From: a virus
Reading direction: 5' to 3' (one strand)
IMG/VR virus record: IMGVR_UViG_3300042890_001696
Location: 1-22,964 of that record
DNA: 22,964 bases
Both the position numbers and the translations under genes were made by a program. Under the pieces are notes generated by a model, which saw only the letters and a list, made by a program, of their open reading frames with translations, was not told the origin of the DNA and did not search any database. This document shows, piece by piece, positions 1 through 7,850 of this stretch (the stretch's first letter is position 1; every line of letters starts with the position of its first letter).

Positions 1-551
1 TGGTTATCACCCATTAAGTATAGTGTTCCTGTACCGCTTGCTAAGTTATAGCCATATGTCCCTGATGTTATTGAATTTCCGTTTTTATAACCCACAGCGG
101 TTGTTCCGTTATCTCCAGCTATAGTATAAGCAACATAAGTCCATTGCCCTGCAGATATAGCGGCAGGCTGTAATAAAGAGGGATATATGTAAAAACCATC
201 ATTATAAAGACCAAATAAAACCCTTTCAGTTAGATTATCATCAGCCCATGTTTGATACCCTATAGAGACTGTTGTTTGATTAATCCATAATTCGTATGTT
301 CTTCCAGTAGTAGAAAAAGTATAATTACTAACGTAAAAATATTGACTGCTTAAGTCACTAGCTTGAAAGCATTTTATGCCGTTTAAGGTTGTAAATACTG
401 GAGGGTTAGTAGCAGACATTACTGCATTTTTCCCGTTGTTGGATATATCATACCAGGTAGTACCTGATCCAGGATAAGAATTACTGTCGGCTGCATCTAA
501 CGCTAAGACTAGCCCGCTTCTAACAATATTAGGTGAGTATATTAATGCCAT
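1..551 (-). CDS. LamG/concanavalin A-like lectin-fold phage structural protein (3' end cut off by window edge)
   Basis: An open frame starts at the ATG at 551 and runs without a stop to base 1, giving about 183 residues. The N-terminus reads MALIYSPNIVRSGLVLALDA, followed by a D-x-x-x-x-x-Y-P-G-S-G-T-T-W-Y-D-I-S-x-N-G segment. This is the typical opening of LamG/ConA-like jelly-roll domains in phage structural proteins and bacterial surface proteins. Further on, YELWINQ and GQWTYVAYTI match the later beta-strands of that fold. In phages such proteins are usually virion decoration or receptor-binding components that bind glycans; that role is inferred here. It is the last visible gene of the run and lies 29 bases after the 227-aa gene. 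There is no Shine-Dalgarno; the leader is AT-rich. The second codon is Ala (GCA), as in four other genes here. The C-terminus is unseen, so other domains may follow. Confidence 0.85.
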   Translation of the reverse strand, partial: MALIYSPNIVRSGLVLALDAADSNSYPGSGTTWYDISNNGKNAVMSATNPPVFTTLNGIKCFQASDLSSQYFYVSNYTFSTTGRTYELWINQTTVSIGYQTWADDNLTERVLFGLYNDGFYIYPSLLQPAAISAGQWTYVAYTIAGDNGTTAVGYKNGNSITSGTYGYNLASGTGTLYLMGDN

Positions 552-580
552 AACTTAATTATATATTATAAATAGGTTCA
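552..580 (-). promoter_or_regulatory. AT-rich intergenic element, copy 1 (variant)
   Basis: This 29-base gap lies between the TAA stop of the 227-aa gene and the ATG of the LamG gene. On the coding strand it contains CTATTTATAATATATAATTA. The TATTTATAA core (566-574) is shared with the other gene junctions. Here the core is not fused to the stop codon and is followed by a second AT-rich stretch instead of ACAAAC. No Shine-Dalgarno and no stem-loop are visible. A promoter or translation-leader role is inferred only from its recurrence. Confidence 0.4.
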
Positions 581-1264
581 TTAAGCAACTGTTACTGTAA
601 AATATAGTCCTGTGTATCCTCCGTAGATTGCAACATCCTCGGTTCCGTAAGTTGACGAAGTAAAAGTTGTTCCTCCTGGTCCTCCGGCCACTGCCTGGCT
701 TGTAAATTTATTATTCCCATTTATAGCTAAGGTTGCATTACATCCGGCAAACATTGGGTTAGCACCTGCAATACTTACTTTCCAATATCCTCTGAAGATG
801 ATTGGATCATCAGTAGCACTGGTGGAAGATGGTCCGTAAGTTCCTCCGTTGGAGGGTACCATTCCTCCTCCGGTCATATACTGGTAGGTGAAAGTAGAAT
901 CCCACAATTCAATATTGACGTTAACATCATTTAAATCTGGTGGGTCAGGTGGGATATTCGGTGCCGGTAGGTTGTTTGTTACCTGTAATGTTACCTGAAA
1001 TGTTGAATTATTATAGAAGTAAGTTAATCCATCAAAATCCCCTACTCGTAATCCGGTAGTTTTTGCAGAAGTCCCGTAGATTCTATTAGCTCCAGATCCT
1101 TCTCCTTGTCCCCAGTTATTATCCGGTACTGTTGATGAACCGTTCGGACCTGAGAAGTACGAGAAGAAACTCATACTATTTAAGTTAAGTATGCCGGAAC
1201 TGTAAGCTCCATTAGCTTCTGTCCAAATATCGCTGAACTTTACATTTGTGGTCGGGACTGTCAT
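581..1264 (-). CDS. Phage structural protein, probable tail or fibre-tip component, 227 aa
   Basis: The 227-residue protein begins MTVPTTNVKFSDIWTEANG. This P-T-x-x-x-x-F-S-D-I-x-T-E opening resembles a short N-terminal segment I recall from small structural proteins of aquatic T4-like phages, where it precedes beta-rich tip domains. The rest is rich in Gly, Ser, Thr and Asn with alternating hydrophobics, as expected for beta-structure. A proline-rich linker (APNIPPDPPDLND) lies near residues 100-112 and splits the protein into two parts. There are no transmembrane segments, signal peptide or enzyme motif. The ATG overlaps the TGA stop of the 2190-aa fibre gene as ATGA, so translation is probably coupled and the two products may act together. 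A virion role is well supported by composition and context; the exact position in the particle is not. It could also be a fibre-assembly partner. Confidence 0.7.
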   Translation of the reverse strand: MTVPTTNVKFSDIWTEANGAYSSGILNLNSMSFFSYFSGPNGSSTVPDNNWGQGEGSGANRIYGTSAKTTGLRVGDFDGLTYFYNNSTFQVTLQVTNNLPAPNIPPDPPDLNDVNVNIELWDSTFTYQYMTGGGMVPSNGGTYGPSSTSATDDPIIFRGYWKVSIAGANPMFAGCNATLAINGNNKFTSQAVAGGPGGTTFTSSTYGTEDVAIYGGYTGLYFTVTVA

Positions 1265-4200
1265 AGTTCGTATCTTAGATCTTCTAAATCTTCTCTAAGT
1301 TTATCAATTTGAATTTGCTGTTCCTTCATTCCTTCTATAAGTAACGCAATCATATTGGAATATGCAACGTTTAATGTACCGTCAGTATTTTCAGATACTA
1401 CTTCCGGTAATACTTTTTGTACTTCTTGAGCTATCACACCGGCTCTCCTTGTGTTAGACAAATCATCAACCCGGACGTAAGTGTAACCGTTGATCTGTTT
1501 GATCCTATCGATAGCACTATCTATTACTTGTAAATCCGTCTTAACTGACTGGTCAGAGAAAGCTGCAATATCATTGGTAGCATAAATTGAAATTCCTGAT
1601 ACTGAACCGGAAACGTGTAATGGATATCCGGGAGATGAAGTTCCAACTCCGACTCTTGAACCGGTTACTTGGAGAGTGTAAGCTCCATAAGTTCCCATGG
1701 TTACTGTATAGTCGGCGAATGCTTCTATTACTGGCAGACCGGCGATTGTATTTACTGAGAATAGAGAGTTAGAAAGATCATCTGATACTTCAAATAATCT
1801 TCCGTTATTTCCATCTACTGAGAATATTGAGGAGGTGGCGGCCGAGCCGGAACCTCTAACGTTTAGGACGTTGCTTGAACCGGATACTTGAAGTTTTGCC
1901 TGCGGGGTAGCTACATTGATTCCGACGTTTCCATTATCCCCAATATAGAATTGTGAGACTGCCTGTCTTGTTACATTGAAGAGACTAAAACCGTTAGTAT
2001 TTGAATCGGTTTCAATAATAACTCCACTTGGAGCACCCATGGTGAGTTGATACCCACTGTTTTCTCCTATGTATACATCATCACGGTCTTGTCTAAAATA
2101 TACGTATCCTTGGTCTGTACCATCACTAACCCTAATATTGCCGATTACGTTTAGTTTTGCAGTTGGACTAGTAGTACCAATACCTACGTTACCTGAATTG
2201 GTGATACGCATTATTTCGGTTCCACCAATTCTATAGGTGTATTCTGAGGATGTGAATCTTAACGGTTTATATGATCCAAAACCAGTCGTGGTTGAATATA
2301 CATTATTTTCTCCGCTTTCTAATGAAAATGTTAATCTACCGTTTGTTCCATCATCTAAAATTTGATCACCTACTACATGTAACTTTGTTGCAGGACTAGT
2401 CGTACCAATACCTACGTTACCACCAGCCGTGATGCGCATTCTCTGTGTTGCAGCAGTCCAAAAGTCCATGTTACCTGTACCGGTATAGATGTTTAATCCT
2501 CCGTCTCCAGCCCAGTTAGTGGTATTTTGGTTTCCTAACCAAATGTAAGCATCTCTTGATCCTGCTATAAATTCTAACTGTGTATATTGGTTAGCAGATG
2601 TACTAGAGTTTCTAAAAGTAGCCATTAAATTACTACCCTGTAGGTGAAATTGAGAGGCTGGACTAGTCGTACCAATACCTACATTACCACCAGAAGTGAT
2701 ACGCATACGTTCAGTGGTATTTGTTCTAAACAACATATCGTGTGTACTATATGTTGTAATTTCTAATCCATTAGATGTAGCTGATATGGTAGCATCTGTT
2801 GAACCATTAAGCATTGCTATGCTTGGGTTAGCAAATGTAGAACTTGATGTCTGAATATATAAACCGTTAGATGATGACGTTACTACTGCTAATCTATAAG
2901 TTGAACTTGTCGTACCAATTCCTACGTTGCCACCAGAGGTAATACGCATACGTTCAGTAGCGTTAGTACCGAATAACAATGGGTAAGCTCCGTATCCATA
3001 TACAAAACTTTCACCGGCACTATTTGCTCCGATGTCAATATAATGTCCTGCGTAAGTAGTATTTGTATACCTAGTAAATGTATTTCCTGACCCGTAGATG
3101 TGTAGTATTGATGCAGGAGCAACAGTACCGATACCGATGCTTCCGCCTACGAGGTTAAGTAAGTTTCCTCCTGCTGCTGTATAGTGGTATACTGCATCAC
3201 TACCGTTAACATAAGTAATGGCTGCTCTTTCTGTTCCAGACGTATTTAAGAATCTAACCTGTGAATTTCCAGATGCATTAGTATTTTGTAATGTTAAACC
3301 ATTGTTGGCAGCATTAGTTCCTACTATGTGAAGAAGTTGGGTTGGACTAGTAGTACCAATACCTACATTGCCATCGTTATTAAAGTACATTTTTGCAGTT
3401 CCTGCTGAAAATGGATCTCCGCCAACTGAAGTGCTTTGGTAAATTCCAAAATCACCTGCTGCTAAATTTGTAGTAATTAATCCCCAGTTTTTAACACCTC
3501 CACCACCTTGTAAGAACTTAACAAAGGATTCATCTCCTCCCTGGATTGTAATACCTTGGGGTGATCCGCTGGTTGAATAGATGTGTAGTAAGGATGCTGG
3601 ACTAGTGGTGCCAATACCTACACTCCCTCCGTTAAAATGAGTTATTCCATTAGATCGAAGAGCGATAGTTGTTGATCCAGCTGATGTACTTGCGAATAAG
3701 CCAGCATCTATTCCACCGTTTACATATGCGTTGATGTTACCTGCTACGTGAAGTTTTTCATTTGGAGTGGTAATACCAATACCTACGTTACCGGCACTAT
3801 CAATAACAAAATCAGCAGTCCCGGATGAGATAGCACCGCCATCTCCAAAAGATGGGTCAGTTGTTGAATCTACGGATCTAATGATTGCAAACTTATTAAC
3901 ATTTAGACCGTTAGTAATCATAAACCTTCTAGCAGAAGCTGTCCATCCACTATCTGCGTTTAAAATTAATACTCCGTAGTTACCATAGCGATTAGATGCA
4001 TCATACCTCATTGCATAACCACTTACTCTAGTAGTGTACGTTGACGAGGTAGTGCTGCCATAAGAGTTACCAAGGTCTGTATTCCCTTGAACTGAAAGTT
4101 TTTGTGTTGGACTAGTAGTACCGATACCTACGTTTCCTCCGTAACCTGCGTTAAAGAATGTATCGTCCCCATAATAAGACCCTATTTGAGAACGTAAAAT

Positions 4201-7200
4201 TCCATCTGTATAAATTTTAATTCTACCACCTGCAACTCCACTATAATCTATAACAGCTACATCATAGGCACCGGTTGCTGTTTTTACAGTAAGTGTATCT
4301 TCAATTGTAGTTGCTTGGTTTACATATAATGTTTCATTAATATATGCATTACCGTTAACATGTAATTTATAAGAAGGATTAGTTACTCCAATACCTACAT
4401 TACCATTACCTAAAATATTTAGAAGATAATCAGAAGCATACATTCCAATAGTAACCATGTTACTAGAAGATCCATCTGATACGTGTCTATATCCAAAATA
4501 AGCCTGATTATACTGACTGTTAGCTTTTCCTATTAAGTGAATTGAAGTTTCTCCTGCCGTTAGGTTAGCGTGTTGAGTAGATGAAGCCCAGTTAAATGTA
4601 TCTGAGGCGGTTGATATTAATCTTAAAGTTGGTACAGTATCTCCACCGCCTCCGTTTATCTGTAGGGTTGCTGTTGGACTAGAAGTACCGATACCGACAT
4701 TACCCCCGTCTCTTTGTAAGTATAGCTGTCTTATAGCTCCGCCGGGTTCTAATGCTTGAATTACAGCACCGGATGCTGTCTGTCCTCCAATCCTTAATTC
4801 ACCGGAAGCACCGCCTATTCTTGTATGCCATACATCGGCATTATTATAGACATGTAGGGTAGAAGCAGGACTAGTAGTACCAATACCGACGTTACCTGAT
4901 GTGTTAACCGTTACAACATCCCCAGCTGTAGTGCTTCCTAAATACAAATTAGCACCAAATCCATAAACTCTCACTTCATTCCCTGCTGTTGCTCCCCATC
5001 CTGGGAATCCTCCAATATAGAATTTATCATCAGTATGCCAGCCCATAGCACCTACTGCAGACCCATCATATCTATAGAATCCTAATTTACTATATGTCCC
5101 AGATGAACCTAAATAAATACTGTTTGGGGTATATATATTACCTATTACTTCAAGTTTATTAGAAGGACTATCAGTACCAATACCAACATTACCGTCCCCT
5201 TGGATGGTCATTAAAATATCTGTCCTCGGAGCTGATGCTCTAAATAAGTTTCTAAATCGAATTTTACCGTTGGTTCCATCAAAATGGCTTTCAATCCTAG
5301 AGAATGTAGTTGGATTTCCTGCTGATCCGTACACGGTATCTATTCCGTGGGATTCTCCACCAGACCAACCGCCTATACCTCCTAACATTATGTCCCTGTA
5401 GGCTGCAGCAGAAGTTCCTGTGTTTACAAGTAAACTTCCTTCTACCTGTAGTTTTTGACCTGGATTAATAGATCCAATACCTACGTTACCTGCATTATTA
5501 ATTGTTAAATAAGTATAAGCAGCATTAGGAGCAGCATTATAGGCAGACGATGCCATAATGTTAAAGTCTCCATAGTTGTAAAGGTTAGCTCCTATTGCCC
5601 AGTTTCTATTGGCCGCAGTGTTTGTTGTATTAAAAAAATCTAACTGAGTGTAAGTCGCACTACTTTCTAACCTCTGAGCAATTCCAGACGACAGTACGTG
5701 CAATTTAACAGATGGGCTAATACCAACACCTACATTTCCTCCGAAAAGCAGTATATTCCCTGAGCTACCACCGTTTTGATTGGCTCTAAAAACCATAGTA
5801 GAGTATGAATCGTAATACACACTACTTCCATTGTCATATATGCGTAATGTAGTACTTGAACCAGGTCTAACTCCTTCAAAAAAGTATTGGTCAGTTTCTG
5901 TTCCACCTACCCTTACAAATCCATTTGCTACTTCTAGTTTAGCGTTAGGACTAGTAGTACCAATACCTACGTTACCTGCAGATGTGATTGAAAAAGCATC
6001 GGTAGTGTTCATGGTTATTTTAAACCCATTCCCATCAGCTAATGTTCCTCCGATCAATTTAACAGGATTATAACCGTCAGTTCTCTGAAGCCATAGTTGA
6101 GCAGCAGCTCCACTTTCTCCAATGTGCAACTTAGCGGAAGGACTAGTAGTACCTATACCTACGTTACCACTAGAATTAATTACAAAGTCTTTAGTTAAAA
6201 GACCACTAGGATTGTTTGTACTTCTACCAATCCAAAATAAATTAGAACCTTGACCTGAACCAATGCCTGATGCACCTATAGAATAAAACTGAGAGGACGC
6301 AACAGTTGAACCTATTGTTATTAAAGCATCATCACTGCTTTGTATTCTAAATGACTTGTAATTTGCAGTAGTAATATCAAACTGATAAATAGGCGATGTG
6401 GTACCAATACCTACGTTACCGTTATTTCTAATAAAGAATCCGGTTCCTGCATTTGTATATGTGGCAAAAGAGTATGCTGTGCTTGAATTTGCACTTGTGT
6501 CTATATATACTCCGTAAGGAGTTGTACCTGTATTTGTAAATGTAGCTATCCACTCATCATTGGCTGCTCCTGTAACTACAAATTTTCTCCCTGGACTGGT
6601 CGTTCCAATACCTACGTTACCTCTATCTAATACTAGTACATCATTATAAGCTGTACTATTATTGATCATTGAAAAATTATACCGTACTACCCCAGAAGTT
6701 ACTGTTTGTTTTAGATGTAGTTCGTAAACACCTGCAGTGGCTGCAGTATATACCCATCTCTGAAATTGAAATCCGTCACTGCCGGCATCAGGGTTAGCGA
6801 TTTGAAGTTTTGCTGTTGGATTGATAGTTCCGATTCCTACGTTACCCCCGTTAAAGTACGATGAACCGTTAGATACAAGACCGATTTGTGGATTACCTCC
6901 TGCTTGGTAAAGAAATAAATTAGCATATCCGTTATCACTCTCTATCTGTGTTAATAAACCTGATGATTGTCTTATCCTAAATATACTAGTGTTTACTAAA
7001 CCTAATATATCTAGTTTAGCAGCTGGGCTAGTAGTGCCAATACCTACGTTACCTCCGTTAGTAACACGCATTCTTTCATAAGAATCATCTGTACCACCAG
7101 CATAAAACCTTATATCATAACCTGCACTTGTTTTTAAAGCTAAATTTCTATTTACAGCATAAATCCACGTTTGATTCCATTCAGAGGCTGCGTAGTTATA

Positions 7201-7833
7201 CGAAGATCCTAAACGTAGTTCAGAACTATCACTGGTTCCTAGCTTAAATTCCACATACTGACTAGTTCCTGTATTGGTGTTTCTAAGAGCTTGAAGTAGT
7301 CCTCCATTAAGGTTGTTTTCAACATGAAGCTTATAGGCTGGGTTAGTAACACCAATACCTACGTTACCATCACTCTGTATAGTGAATAAGGGGGATCCTG
7401 CGTGTATATGTTGAAATGCTTTATTATTATCCGTATAGGTGTAAAGAGCTCCCGGTAGAGCACCGTTACTTGTACCTGCACTTACGTTTTTAATTAGGTA
7501 TCCATAACTAGCTCCATCATGTAGTTCTAAATAAGAATAACTTCCTCCGGTTGCTTTAAAGGTTGCATGATTATTTGTTCCTTCTGCATACAGATTACCA
7601 CGTACGTCTAATTTTTCTGTTGGAGAAGCAGTGCCAATACCGACATTTCCACCGTTGTAGTAGATATTCCCGGCCGAACCGGTCCATATTGAATCACCTG
7701 CATTTAGGGCATAGGATGCAGTAGCTGCATAAGAAGCCGAGACTGCGTTTGTAATTGATCCTGAAAAAGATCCTGTGATTCCTTGGGTGACTATAAGAGA
7801 ACCTGTTATGCTGGTCGATTGTAACTGAGCCAT
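1261..7833 (-). CDS. Giant phage tail fibre with NVGIGT repeats and C-terminal S74 intramolecular chaperone, 2190 aa
   Basis: A head cassette at about residues 16-65 carries A-S-Y-A-x-x hexads ending LNAGDSIWTGSAGNIYYN. About 25 repeat units follow, each marked by a GNVGIGTTSPxxKLxV core, spaced on average about 88 residues, and often preceded by E-R-M-R-I-T-S. A conserved module at about 1977-2059 (core FSVDGNNGRLFEVSDD) leads into an S74-type domain at about 2090-2190. The expected Ser-Lys dyad is visible as S-D-Q-S-V-K (Ser2093, Lys2098), followed by GVIAQEVQKVLPEVV and a terminal helix rich in Glu, Gln, Lys and Leu. In this family the domain drives trimerisation of the fibre and then cuts itself off at the Ser. 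The product is probably a long trimeric fibre that contacts the host surface. One unit (near 5710-5745, NVGVGISPS) is shortened. The ATG follows the upstream stop by 17 bases with no Shine-Dalgarno. Confidence 0.93.
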   Translation of the reverse strand: MAQLQSTSITGSLIVTQGITGSFSGSITNAVSASYAATASYALNAGDSIWTGSAGNIYYNGGNVGIGTASPTEKLDVRGNLYAEGTNNHATFKATGGSYSYLELHDGASYGYLIKNVSAGTSNGALPGALYTYTDNNKAFQHIHAGSPLFTIQSDGNVGIGVTNPAYKLHVENNLNGGLLQALRNTNTGTSQYVEFKLGTSDSSELRLGSSYNYAASEWNQTWIYAVNRNLALKTSAGYDIRFYAGGTDDSYERMRVTNGGNVGIGTTSPAAKLDILGLVNTSIFRIRQSSGLLTQIESDNGYANLFLYQAGGNPQIGLVSNGSSYFNGGNVGIGTINPTAKLQIANPDAGSDGFQFQRWVYTAATAGVYELHLKQTVTSGVVRYNFSMINNSTAYNDVLVLDRGNVGIGTTSPGRKFVVTGAANDEWIATFTNTGTTPYGVYIDTSANSSTAYSFATYTNAGTGFFIRNNGNVGIGTTSPIYQFDITTANYKSFRIQSSDDALITIGSTVASSQFYSIGASGIGSGQGSNLFWIGRSTNNPSGLLTKDFVINSSGNVGIGTTSPSAKLHIGESGAAAQLWLQRTDGYNPVKLIGGTLADGNGFKITMNTTDAFSITSAGNVGIGTTSPNAKLEVANGFVRVGGTETDQYFFEGVRPGSSTTLRIYDNGSSVYYDSYSTMVFRANQNGGSSGNILLFGGNVGVGISPSVKLHVLSSGIAQRLESSATYTQLDFFNTTNTAANRNWAIGANLYNYGDFNIMASSAYNAAPNAAYTYLTINNAGNVGIGSINPGQKLQVEGSLLVNTGTSAAAYRDIMLGGIGGWSGGESHGIDTVYGSAGNPTTFSRIESHFDGTNGKIRFRNLFRASAPRTDILMTIQGDGNVGIGTDSPSNKLEVIGNIYTPNSIYLGSSGTYSKLGFYRYDGSAVGAMGWHTDDKFYIGGFPGWGATAGNEVRVYGFGANLYLGSTTAGDVVTVNTSGNVGIGTTSPASTLHVYNNADVWHTRIGGASGELRIGGQTASGAVIQALEPGGAIRQLYLQRDGGNVGIGTSSPTATLQINGGGGDTVPTLRLISTASDTFNWASSTQHANLTAGETSIHLIGKANSQYNQAYFGYRHVSDGSSSNMVTIGMYASDYLLNILGNGNVGIGVTNPSYKLHVNGNAYINETLYVNQATTIEDTLTVKTATGAYDVAVIDYSGVAGGRIKIYTDGILRSQIGSYYGDDTFFNAGYGGNVGIGTTSPTQKLSVQGNTDLGNSYGSTTSSTYTTRVSGYAMRYDASNRYGNYGVLILNADSGWTASARRFMITNGLNVNKFAIIRSVDSTTDPSFGDGGAISSGTADFVIDSAGNVGIGITTPNEKLHVAGNINAYVNGGIDAGLFASTSAGSTTIALRSNGITHFNGGSVGIGTTSPASLLHIYSTSGSPQGITIQGGDESFVKFLQGGGGVKNWGLITTNLAAGDFGIYQSTSVGGDPFSAGTAKMYFNNDGNVGIGTTSPTQLLHIVGTNAANNGLTLQNTNASGNSQVRFLNTSGTERAAITYVNGSDAVYHYTAAGGNLLNLVGGSIGIGTVAPASILHIYGSGNTFTRYTNTTYAGHYIDIGANSAGESFVYGYGAYPLLFGTNATERMRITSGGNVGIGTTSSTYRLAVVTSSSNGLYIQTSSSTFANPSIAMLNGSTDATISATSNGLEITTYSTHDMLFRTNTTERMRITSGGNVGIGTTSPASQFHLQGSNLMATFRNSSTSANQYTQLEFIAGSRDAYIWLGNQNTTNWAGDGGLNIYTGTGNMDFWTAATQRMRITAGGNVGIGTTSPATKLHVVGDQILDDGTNGRLTFSLESGENNVYSTTTGFGSYKPLRFTSSEYTYRIGGTEIMRITNSGNVGIGTTSPTAKLNVIGNIRVSDGTDQGYVYFRQDRDDVYIGENSGYQLTMGAPSGVIIETDSNTNGFSLFNVTRQAVSQFYIGDNGNVGINVATPQAKLQVSGSSNVLNVRGSGSAATSSIFSVDGNNGRLFEVSDDLSNSLFSVNTIAGLPVIEAFADYTVTMGTYGAYTLQVTGSRVGVGTSSPGYPLHVSGSVSGISIYATNDIAAFSDQSVKTDLQVIDSAIDRIKQINGYTYVRVDDLSNTRRAGVIAQEVQKVLPEVVSENTDGTLNVAYSNMIALLIEGMKEQQIQIDKLREDLEDLRYEL
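1264..1566 (-). other. S74-type intramolecular chaperone / autoprotease domain of the 2190-aa fibre
   Basis: This is the last roughly 101 residues of the fibre. Ser2093 (codon at 1555-1557) and Lys2098 (1540-1542) sit five residues apart, as in the Ser-Lys dyad of endosialidase-type C-terminal chaperones. The segments RRAGVIAQEVQKVLPEVV and LNVAYSNMIALLIEGMKE match the two most conserved parts of the family. The end is a predicted coiled helix. Cleavage is inferred from family knowledge and would remove the final 97-98 residues. Confidence 0.88.
1655..1905 (-). repeat. Pre-chaperone module, copy 1 (in the 2190-aa fibre)
   Basis: This encodes about residues 1977-2059, including VLNVRGSGSAATSS, FSVDGNNGRLFEVSDD, NTIAGLPVIEAFADY and VTMGTYG. 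A near-identical protein segment is encoded at 13675-13922. By eye I count about 5 amino-acid changes in 76, but roughly 44 base changes in 195, so most differences are silent. In this copy the module comes just before the S74 domain. Confidence 0.85.
3622..3766 (-). repeat. Shuffled spacer module, copy 1 (GIDAGLFASTS module)
   Basis: This encodes NEKLHVAGN, GGIDAGLFASTSAGSTTIA and RSNGITHFNGG in the 2190-aa fibre. It matches 14346-14487 in the 2427-aa fibre with about 18 mismatches over about 143 bases by eye. Identical blocks of about 30 bases lie at both ends. It is the closest DNA-level duplicate I found between the fibre genes. Confidence 0.85.
7641..7790 (-). repeat. Fibre head cassette, N-terminus of the 2190-aa fibre
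   Basis: This encodes TGSFSGSITNAVSASY and then ATASYALNAGDSIWTGSAGN, followed by IYYN and the first NVGIGT core. The segment contains hexapeptide periodicity ([TS]-A-S-[YF]-A-x). The same cassette occurs six times in the window, three of them at fibre N-termini. Confidence 0.85.
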
Positions 7834-7850
7834 GTTTTGTTATAAATATT
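7834..7850 (-). promoter_or_regulatory. AT-rich intergenic element, copy 2
   Basis: The whole 17-base gap on the coding strand is AATATTTATAACAAAAC, directly after the TAA stop of the 2427-aa fibre and directly before the ATG of the 2190-aa fibre. There is no room for a Shine-Dalgarno. If the element is a promoter, the transcript would be leaderless or nearly so; otherwise it is a re-initiation spacer. Its complement contains TATAAATA at 7841-7848. Confidence 0.5.

Larger units (their letters stand above)
1650..7640 (-). repeat. Tandem NVGIGT protein-repeat array (about 25 units)
   Basis: On the plus strand the cores read as variants of ggactagtagtaccaatacc followed by tacgttacc, the complement of GGTAACGTAGG-type codons. 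Spacing is irregular and the sequence between cores differs greatly. The units are therefore a degenerate protein repeat with a conserved core, not a DNA satellite. Some extended cores recur exactly, for example at about 2166 and 5948. Confidence 0.85.

Noticed and set aside
552-580. A T4-type late promoter driving genes to the right
   Set aside because: TATAAATA is present on the plus strand, but no plausible plus-strand gene exists anywhere in the window. The element is treated as a coding-strand or RNA signal of unknown function.
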